64,000 nt of DNA from the NCBI GenBank assembly GCA_004009845.1, contig RMBW01000114.1:1-64000 (forward strand). The letters are read 5' to 3'. How positions within the stretch are numbered: the stretch's first letter is position 1; each line of letters opens with the position of its first letter. Shown here piece by piece: positions 56,458 through 64,000 of the stretch. Below the pieces are notes generated by a model, which saw nothing but the letters and a program-made list of their open reading frames with translations, was not told where the DNA came from and searched no databases. Position numbers and translations under genes: made by a program. Source of the DNA: Davidsoniella eucalypti. Taxonomy: Eukaryota > Ascomycota > Sordariomycetes > Microascales > Ceratocystidaceae.

Positions 56458-58703
56458 TCAGAACATCTCCATGATATTCCTCCGTACAGTCCACAAACGC
56501 GCCCGCTTGCCGTAGATGTACATCGGTACAGATAGAGCCATAACAAAGAGTTGGATAACGCCGATCCAAATGAATACACTCTTGGGCCCTTCTGAATTGA
56601 GCCAGTGCGTCACAAACAGACTGAACACCAGACCGTGGAAGATGTTTTTGCTGAAGTTGAGGGTCACCAATGCCTCGCCGGCGTATTGACGGTACGAGTC
56701 GACCGTATAAGTGATGGACGTCGTCGAGCCCATGGCGCATCCGAACGAAATAATACCGAAGAATATCGTGGGCACCATGTAGTTGTCCCGCTCGTCGGCT
56801 GCCCAGCCAAAGGCCATCAAGCCCATAACAGTCGTGATAGTGACAGGAATAGCCATTACTAAGCGGAACTCGGGCTCGTACAAGCCACCGTTGCGACGAG
56901 CCATGGCCTTCACAATGATATCACTGACATGTCCGGCTACAGCACTGCCCAGGACGCCTCCAATGAATGGGGAGATGTAGACTAGTCCAGTCTGCAATGC
57001 GTTGAAGTTGTAGTACGCCGAAGATCTGTATATCATCGATAGTGATTCAGATATAACAATCAACCAGCCAATCGAGCACGAGTATACAATCGAGGACCAA
57101 GCGACTGCAGGATAGCTGTAGAGCAAAAAGGGCCGGATAGCAACCTTCCACCACTTGTCTTTGCACAAGCGACCGTTCCACAGCTTCAGTTGCTTGACAA
57201 AGGGCAGTGGAGGCTGTTGGCGCAGCGTGTTGGTGTATGTTTCTGGAAGCATGGAAAGGGACTCAACATCGTATGAGGGGGTCCGAATATACACAGGCCG
57301 TTCAACGGAGGCACGAGTCTGAGATGTGGCATTGGCAGGCTGTGCGGGAGATTGACTTGAGCTTGCCGGGTCAGAACCATTGGTAGCCACGCCCTCGATA
57401 GGCGCAAATCCAACGTGTAGGTTCTTGTGAGCCGGACTACTGGGTGACTGGGGAACATCCTTCGAGTCCTCTACAAATGTGTTCGTGGTCGGTTTCTCCG
57501 AGTTGATATCGGCCGATTCACCGTGTCCCGTGTGATTCTTATGTATAGAAAACTGAGACGTCAATCTGCGCACGAGGTTTGGCCGGGCTGGTGCCTTTTT
57601 GACCCTAGGCATCGGCGTACGGTCCCAGAACGTCTCTGGCGTGAAGAAGAACACCAGGACGGCAGCCAGGGCCACTACCATGGATACGATCCAGAACACC
57701 CAACGCCAGCTAAGCGACTGGATGATAGCAGCACTGACTAGGGGGATCAGGTTCTTTCCGCCGAGAAGCAGCAGCGTGTAGATGCCGATGCGGAATGCGC
57801 GCTCGTGGAGGAAGAAGATCTCGGCAATGGTGGCCGACGGAAGACACTCGACGGGACTGATGGCTATGCCTTGGAAGATGCGAGCCAGGACCAAAGAAGT
57901 GAAGTTGGGCGAGAGAGCGGCCCAAACACAGGCAATGATGAAGAGAAAGGTGCTGGAAATGTAGACTGGCCGCTTGCCATAGAGGATTGCAGTTGGAGAG
58001 GCAATGCAAGATCCGATACCTAGACCCATCATGAAGAGTCCCGTAGTCAGTGAGACCGACTCTATGGACACATCGTAGTCTTCGGAGATGTCGTTGAACC
58101 CAGCAGCCAGCAAGGGCGTGATTCCGCCGCCAATCATGCAGTAGAAGCCCAGCGAAAGCAGGGCCATATTGCGTCTCCACGCTGGCCAGTTGAGCGGATC
58201 GTTCTTGCTTTCCTCGGGCTGGGGACTCAAGATGATGCCGTCCTCTGTGCGCTTTGGGTTGCTACTGTCGCTGGGTTCCGCGGCGCTTGATTCGGAGGGC
58301 GGCGCCGGGCTCTGAACCCGTGCCGACGACGACTGAGGCCGAGATACGGGCTGCGAAACATCGTGACGAACAATTGGGATGCCGGTAGGCAGCGACGACT
58401 GCGAGTTGCGGACTCTGATATCCGAAAGACCCAGTGGCTTGTTACGGTCGTGGGAAAGTAAGAGAACGGAGCCTGTGGTTTCTTCGTCAGTCGCTTGGGC
58501 CGCACAGTCGTTGAGATATCGAACTTACCAGGGACCTCGATAGTGTCGGGAGGGTTTAAGATCCCCAACGTCCACAGCGACTTTTTCTCGCTGTCTTCGG
58601 CACCCTCGCTCTTCCTGGCAGAAAAAAGGCGCTTCCACGGAGACGCGCGAGGTTCTGCGGGAGAAGAAGACGTAGACGCCGCCGTCGTCGCGTCAGAAGC
58701 CAT
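56458..58703 (-). CDS. MFS multidrug/polyamine-type transporter (HOL1/DHA1-like)
   Basis: Two exons on the minus strand, 58703-58529 and 58472-56458, encode 729 aa. The 56-bp intron has donor gtaagt and acceptor ccacag and joins in frame (TIEVPGSVLLLSHDRNKPLG). Residues 1-140 are a Ser/Pro-rich cytosolic N-terminus. The conserved fungal motif NDPLNWPAWRR follows at about 149, then 12 predicted membrane segments in two halves. Recognisable pieces are the motif-A-like loop YGKRPVYISS, the ARIFQGIAISPVECLPSATI segment, and PETFWDRTPMPR after segment 6. A loop of about 140 residues separates the halves, which is long for the family. Close relatives are proton antiporters for drugs, polyamines or siderophore-like substrates. 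The substrate here cannot be told, and no biosynthetic genes lie next to it. Confidence 0.92.
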
Positions 58704-60958
58704 CACGGAGCGGCCTGTGTCCTGAGAGGAGCGAGAGATAAAGGGAGAAGAGAAAAGAGTATGCGCCAAGCCAAAATGTCAAGATCGGGCAGCAAAACGG
58801 GACGACAATCCTGATCTGATCGAGAGTGGGATTCAACGGCTGCCTTATATGGTCGAGTCGGTTCGATTATACGGCGGTAGGCAATTGGGCAAGCTGGGCT
58901 GGAATGTAGCAAGCAATCAGAACAAGATGTCTCGGAGGCGGCGAGGGATAGCGTATGTACATATAAATACTCGAAGATAGAGGAAAAGAACACAAAGCGC
59001 ATGTTGGAGGCGCCTGCAGATTTCCAAAGGGCTTGTCTAAGGACTTGGATATACAGCTAAAAACGACAATTGGACTATCGATTGGACTACCGATTGCACT
59101 ACCGCTAAACCATGGCCCATGTAACAAAAACAAGCATGTGAATCTGGATTAAGAACAGATCGAACACGATGATCTCATTCTGCAGTCGAAGCCTGCCGGG
59201 ATTGTAGTAGCTGCGGCGGATAGGCTGGTGGATGACGATCTAGGCTCAAGGCCACTTACACACAATATCTCGAGACTCGAAGCGCAAGAATAGCAACAAA
59301 GATGACGAACTGCCAATTTTGGTTGTTTGCTTTGATGATTTAGAGCATCGGCATCCTTTTTTGTCCCTGCGCCTTTAAGAATACTCAAAGCGTCATCGCA
59401 CGCAGGGTCCAGTAATAGCTCATCAAGGCTCATCAAGGGTCCTGTCGTCATCTTCAGCCGTACTCCAACAGCATCGAAGCCTGTTAGCGCTTCTCTTTTC
59501 CACTAGTGCATCTCTCCTAATCTGATTGTTATACGCACAAAGACTGTCCGGAAGAAATCACACACCATTACAGAAGCCACACGACCGTCACCACCCAGTA
59601 TATATGCCAAACCCAGCCAACAGAACTGCTTACAATCATGCTCACGTCATGTTGGCCGCCCACCACTCCATATGGCGGCTCGCGGGGTTTGAATCTCTTG
59701 GTTTCTTATATGTACATCCCTTTATAGACTTGTTCTAGTCGGCTGTCTCGGTAGTGCCAGCCCCTCAGCATATGTACCCCGATTACGAGGCCCAGACAGA
59801 TCTCAAGTTGCTAAAATCGCGACAAGTAAGCCCACGATGTCTGTGCTGTGCTCCCATCCCCGGCTGCACTGCGATTAATTGCCTTGACACATATGTATCT
59901 GTATATCTGTACATGATATGATATAAGCGCTGGTCATGGTGAGGGGTACCACTACTATCAAAGTGATACTACGACCTTGGATGCAAATACAGGGATGCCA
60001 ACCTAGTCTACTTGATGTACAGATATAACTATACCTAGGCTGCTCTGGACTACTCGTGCGAAGAGCCCGCCTCGGCCTTTGTAGTTGTGTATATCACCGA
60101 GTGTCTGTTTTTACAAATATCATATGTGTACGTTGTGTTTATTCATACTTTTTTCATATACACCCTGAATCACACATCTATCTAGACACAAAAACATGTA
60201 CTTACGCAGCTGTCTCCTGACGTCTCATTCCATACTTCAAGTACGGACCTCCATTCAAAGACACAGTCGCAATGCAAACACAGGCTTCTCCGCAAGACAT
60301 CGCCTCAATACTCCTCAATACTACATGCGTAAATGGTTGCTGTCTCAATAAAGGCCTGTCTTTCTTTGGAGGCTTTCAAGGCTTTCTCAGCGTCTCGTTC
60401 GGCAATTAGCTGTCATACCCAGCATTAAAGTTATTGAAGATCTGTCCCCCCCAAGAAAATGAATATAATTGGCTTAGACAAAAACGTGCAAGCCTATACA
60501 AGCAATACTTTATATACTATAGGCTTTAGATCCTGAGCTAGGTATAGCCTATGCAAAACCCATCTTAGCCCTCTTCCAATCTTCCATCAGCAGGCTATCA
60601 TCTTACTACCAGCATCGAATATATCACATACAGACATTGGTTGATACAGTGTTCAATACAGTCATAGTACTGAGTACATGTTGAGAACAGAGAATTACAA
60701 GAGACCGATCTGCGCCCTGATCCTACGAAACCCAACCGCTGTACTCTGTACATATATATTAGACTACTATTAGAAGATGGTGCGCAAATATATTCCTTTC
60801 TTTCACGCCGATTGCCTAGTTGTCTACAAAGTTCCTCTAGATACCCCAAGCGGCATCCCTTCATCGTCCAAGGATTCGTAGCAGCAACGAGCGTTGCAGT
60901 ACCACATTCCTCCTTATCGCTTCCCCGCCCATCACCTCAAGGGACATGCGCACGGTGT
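58704..60958. other. Intergenic region upstream of the MFS gene
   Basis: About 2.2 kb. The first few hundred bases are the MFS promoter and leader. A minus-strand frame at 59149-59451 is discussed separately. I see nothing further, apart from AT-rich and pyrimidine-rich sequence. Confidence 0.5.
59149..59451 (-). CDS. Doubtful small open frame
   Basis: The minus-strand frame begins MTTGPLMSLDELLLDPACDD, has protein-like composition for about 50 residues (LSILKGAGTKKDADALNHQ), then a possible donor gtgtgtaagt. The frame stays open upstream for 15 codons to a stop next to a possible acceptor. It could be an exon of a small gene or a decayed fragment. No family is recognised and no promoter signal stands out. 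Confidence 0.2.
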   Translation of the reverse strand: MTTGPLMSLDELLLDPACDDALSILKGAGTKKDADALNHQSKQPKLAVRHLCCYSCASSLEILCVSGLEPRSSSTSLSAAATTIPAGFDCRMRSSCSICS

Positions 60959-61256
60959 CTATCTACTAACTACTTGTAATGTTCTTCTACAGTTTTTTGG
61001 TGAATACTCTCGCCTCTCCGTGTCGTCTCTGATGGCCGCCTGTTCATAGAACCATTCCTTAAAATTTGCCTGTGTTTGTTCCCTGAACCACCTGTAAGCT
61101 CCTGCTATAGACACGGAGTGTTCCAGAGTGCTTTGGCCGAGCCTTTTGCTAGTGCATCGGCTCTCTCATTACCGCCGATTCCCTTGTGTCCGGGGGTCCA
61201 GAGACAACCTTTCTGCCAGTTTAGCAAGGTTAGCGCTGCTTGTCTTCTCCACTGCT
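60959..61256 (-). pseudogene. LINE (non-LTR retrotransposon) RNase H remnant
   Basis: On the minus strand, 61141-61220 translates to NWQKGCLWTPGHKGIGGNER followed by ADALAKG. This is the conserved C-terminal part of the RNase H domain of fungal non-LTR elements (compare WVPGHKGI and NExADxLAK). A stop follows after 12 codons. In another frame, to 60959, RWFREQTQANFKEWFYEQ may be the element's C-terminus. Reverse transcriptase is not visible. The piece abuts a repeat (61218-61432) whose 3' tail points the other way, so it is a rearranged or nested relic. Confidence 0.75.
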
Positions 61257-61432
61257 TCCACCACGCGAAATTTGTTCTTGCTTTCTGTGTTTTCTGTTTT
61301 GCTTTTTTTAGTTTGGACCTCTATTAGGAGGGTTTCTTCGAGGGCCATTAGAGTCTCTCGACGTCTAACGATCCACCGGGGTTGAATCTACTGATCTACG
61401 TAAAGATTGTAAAATGATAAATAAATAAATAG
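61218..61432 (+). mobile_element. Second copy of the non-LTR-like 3'-end repeat
   Basis: It matches 40859-41066 over its length and ends in the same tail (gtaaag, then taaaatgataaataaataaa). Divergence between copies is substantial (roughly one base in five by eye), so they are old. It directly adjoins the RNase H remnant on the opposite strand. Confidence 0.65.
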
Positions 61433-61680
61433 TCCTAACTAGTATCGCCAATGCTAGCAATGAAGCAAAACTTGATGTTTACTTTCTTTTTTCTAGAATG
61501 AACATATACAAAAAGCTACAATATAACAGCTGAAAACAACCATAATAACTGCATAGCTATAAATTAGCATCTAATGACTGGTTATGAACAGCATTTGAGA
61601 ATATAATCAACCATAAAGATATATTTACTAGGAAATTCAAGAACACCACAACAGCTATTCAAAACTAAGTACAAAGCAGG

Positions 61681-62292
61681 TTAGAAGCCAACTTCCAATT
61701 GTTGATGCCACCTTCCTAGATCTACCTTCTTGGGGTGAGCAACAGAACCAAACACACCCTTTCTCTTGGTGGCTGTTGAGGGCCCAACATAGCTAGCCCT
61801 CTCAAAATCAATAACCATCAAGTCATCACATTCCTCATTATAGAGTAGATTCTGTAGTCTGATATCCCCATGACTGACACCCAACTCTTGAAGTTTCGCA
61901 AGTTGCCGGTCAATGTTCCACCCATCAAGCCTACAAAGCCACTTGCCCCCATATGACAACAAAAGCATATGGTTGTTGATCCTGAAATCAACACAGAGAT
62001 TTTGCTCCATAGCAACACCACCAAGACAAACGGGGACAACACTTCCTTGTACATCAACTAGGTGGTTGTACATGGTAGCCTCATGATGAAGCAAGCCAAC
62101 ATCATGTTCCTCCACTGCCTTTCCTACCAAGGTATACCCAAATAGGTGAGCAGTAACCTTGACCAAGCAACCAACAGCACCACGAAGATCCAAAACCTCA
62201 CAGTCATTATCAAGGTTAGTATCAAGCTGGGCCTTGATAGTAGTCAAAAGCTGAGACTGATTGATGGGGTGATGCTGTGTATAATCAAACAT
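61681..62292 (-). pseudogene. Truncated fungal-type (FunK1-like) kinase gene
   Basis: From ATG 62292 the frame encodes 203 aa. It remains open 43 codons further upstream without an ATG, and there it still matches its neighbour (RLVYL). Conserved pieces in order are FGYTLVGKAVEEHDVGLLHH, a middle segment with VPVCLGG, HGDIRLQNLL (catalytic loop HGD with Asn) and LMVIDFERA (DFE in place of DFG). These match the C-terminal half of fungal-type protein kinases. The tandem neighbour at 62680 has the full preceding region, so this copy has lost its N-terminal part. Whether a short protein is still made is unknown. Confidence 0.65.
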
Positions 62293-62679
62293 GGAGGAAT
62301 GAGAAGGGGAAATCAGTGATTTAGCTTGTAAGTGAAGCTTATAGTTAACACTTCTTATCGAGTTGTCGATTGAACTTGAGGCCAAGTAGACAAGCCTGAA
62401 GGAGCTTCTCAGCTCCGGCACTCTATTGAGGTCAAGAATGTAGCCTAGGGGTGGGGCCGAGGGTAAGGGCCTCCGGGGAGTTTAGTCCAGATTATGGAAT
62501 GGTCAGAGGTGGTGTCCAAATTATGAATAAATAAACAAATAAGGGTCCTCACTGGGTAAAAGGGAGTATTCTATCACATGTGGAAATATTAATAGTTGAC
62601 AACCTTATTATGATGCTATTAAAGTGTCTATGAAAACCCCCCAAAAAACTCAAAAAAACTTAAAAAAACAGGCCCTTCT

Positions 62680-64000
62680 TCACTCTACAGTCATTTGAGC
62701 TTGCATAGGAGAATACCTCTTAGTCTTTCGCTCGAAAACTACACTGGCATGGTCAAATTCTCTCTTTCTTGACGGAGGCCGTTCCTGAATCTTAGCCCTG
62801 TCGAAATCAATAACCATGAGTTTCTTTGTTTGGGAATCAAAGAGAACATTCCTAGCCTCCAGATCTCCATGTTCAACCCCATAGTACCTGATTTGCTGGG
62901 CAATAGGCTTCAGATATTCGTAGTGTTCATCCAGTCTTTTCACAGGTTCTCCAGCATAAGCCATCAAGAGAACATGTCTACAATCGTGGAGCTGAATCAA
63001 CAGGCTCTGTTTGATATCAATCTTCCCAAGACAGACTGGAATAGACTTTCCCTGGAGATACTTCAGTCTAGAGTAGACATCAATTTCATTCTGAAGCAAC
63101 CCAAGAGACTCTGCTTCAATTGCTTTGCCAACCAGAGTGTATCCAAATGGATGTGCAGTGGCCTTGACTAGATTTCCAATAGCACCATGCCGTTTCAACA
63201 CATCAAGGTCATTGTCGAGATTAGTGTCCATCTGAGTCTTGATAATCTTTAGGAGTTGAGCGACCCCAATAGCATGTTTATTCGAGGCAGTATCTGCGTT
63301 TGCCTTTCTGTGAAGTGAAACATTAGGACAATGTTCATCGAGACTCTGGCGATGCACAAGGCTATATAGGCATTGCTGTGTGCAGTATCTATTTTGTGGA
63401 TGTCGTATAGGTAGAGAGCCGCTAGTTCCAGTAGTTTGATGATCTGATGTTGCTGAGCCAGGATTGTTGTTGGTACTACTACTAGTGCTGTTGTCGGGGA
63501 TATCACTCTGAGATTGATCTCCATAGCGGCCAGGCAGGTAGACAAGTCTGGATTTCCGTTCGGCCTGTGCTTGTTGGCTATCCATTGGCTGTTCGAGGGA
63601 CAAAAGTGATATTGTCAAGATATGGGCAACTGGCGTCTGCTTGATAGAATCGATCTCTTCTTCAATGACCTTGGGATCTTGAGGACCATCTTGCACTGTA
63701 CGGAGTGGTATGCTAGATATAGACTCTCGAGGAATAGAAAGATAGTAGGATAATATACTGGGATCATCTTTATCTACATGGAGAAAGACAAAGCATTCAC
63801 CAGTTGTGATATATCCATACTGAAGCCCAGAGTTTATCAGATAGTGAAAGATTTGGGTGATAGCATAGGCAGTAAACTGGCAGAACCTGTTGAATTTGCC
63901 CTCCTCAGTTTCCTCTTTGGTGGGGTTGATCTTTTTCCCCGCAACAAAGTCATAGAAGACAGATGGCTTGGCATTAGATAGATATACAAGAGCCCTCCGG
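62680..64000 (-). CDS. Fungal-type (FunK1-like) protein kinase, 5' part outside window
   Basis: The minus-strand frame is open from the window edge to the stop at 62680, giving 439 visible residues; the start lies beyond 64000. Early sequence includes NRFCQFTAYAITQIFHYL and GLQYGYITTGECFVFL, hallmark segments of fungal-type kinases. A linker rich in Ser, Thr and Asn follows, then FGYTLVGKAIEAESLGLL, VPVCLGK-like sequence, VEHGDLEARNVLFD (catalytic loop with HGD and Asn) and LMVIDFDRA (metal-binding Asp, DFD instead of DFG). A basic C-terminus follows. The catalytic Asp, Asn and metal-binding Asp are all present, so it may be active. Such genes form large, fast-changing families in ascomycetes with unknown substrates. 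The truncated paralogue lies about 390 bp downstream in the same orientation. Confidence 0.85.
   Translation of the reverse strand, partial: RRALVYLSNAKPSVFYDFVAGKKINPTKEETEEGKFNRFCQFTAYAITQIFHYLINSGLQYGYITTGECFVFLHVDKDDPSILSYYLSIPRESISSIPLRTVQDGPQDPKVIEEEIDSIKQTPVAHILTISLLSLEQPMDSQQAQAERKSRLVYLPGRYGDQSQSDIPDNSTSSSTNNNPGSATSDHQTTGTSGSLPIRHPQNRYCTQQCLYSLVHRQSLDEHCPNVSLHRKANADTASNKHAIGVAQLLKIIKTQMDTNLDNDLDVLKRHGAIGNLVKATAHPFGYTLVGKAIEAESLGLLQNEIDVYSRLKYLQGKSIPVCLGKIDIKQSLLIQLHDCRHVLLMAYAGEPVKRLDEHYEYLKPIAQQIRYYGVEHGDLEARNVLFDSQTKKLMVIDFDRAKIQERPPSRKREFDHASVVFERKTKRYSPMQAQMTVE

Noticed and set aside
56458..58703. Secondary-metabolite cluster around the MFS transporter
   Set aside because: No synthase, P450 or tailoring enzyme occurs nearby. 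Neighbours are sos7 and an RS-rich protein gene.

Overview
The window is nuclear DNA from a filamentous ascomycete, probably Pezizomycotina. The evidence is short introns (about 55-90 bp in the confident models) with GTAAGT-type donors and CTAAC/CTGAC branch points, a kinetochore Sos7 protein, a HOL1/DHA1-like MFS transporter with the fungal DPLNWP motif, a fungal MHR-type regulator, fungal-type (FunK1-like) kinases and a Fot1/pogo transposase relic. Genes are GC-rich. The long spaces between them are AT-rich and full of microsatellites, minisatellites and homopolymers.

Layout. 1-4.9 kb: no convincing gene. 4.9-6.3 kb: frameshifted Fot1/pogo transposase. 8.7-10.2 kb: secreted, His/Pro-rich, single-pass membrane protein (two exons). 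10.2-28.3 kb: an 18-kb gene desert holding one tRNA-Glu(TTC) and many repeats. 28.3-32.1 kb: MHR-type regulator without a visible DNA-binding domain, with a 40-residue repeat tail. 35.1-38.0 kb (minus): PA-TM-RING ubiquitin ligase. 38-45 kb: repeats and LINE debris. 45.1-49.0 kb: unrecognised 888-aa polyQ protein with possible alternative upstream exons. 49.9-52.3 kb: acidic, low-complexity C2H2 protein with a leader intron. 53.1-54.6 kb (minus): RS-rich nuclear protein, divergent from sos7 (55.1-55.9 kb). 56.5-58.7 kb (minus): MFS transporter. 61-64 kb: LINE RNase H remnant and two tandem FunK1-like kinase genes on the minus strand, one truncated and one running off the window.

The most unusual signal is a dispersed family of extremely short insertions. 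Ten copies of a 37-bp core each end in an A-rich (rarely AT/T-rich) tail. Eight begin at the same 5' base and two are 5'-truncated. Most are flanked by 7-14 bp target-site duplications, so they look like products of target-primed reverse transcription, but the inserted body is far shorter than any SINE family I know. Three copies lie in about 350 bp downstream of sos7: one is flanked by a 76-bp duplication, and two are tandem at one target site. A second retroelement tail gives a 33-bp insertion with a 14-bp duplication near 40.3 kb.

The genes do not form an evident pathway or biosynthetic cluster. They read as ordinary dispersed fungal genes (regulation, ubiquitination, splicing or nuclear function, kinetochore, transport) in a repeat-rich background. 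All exon structures were spliced by eye from reading frame and splice consensus.
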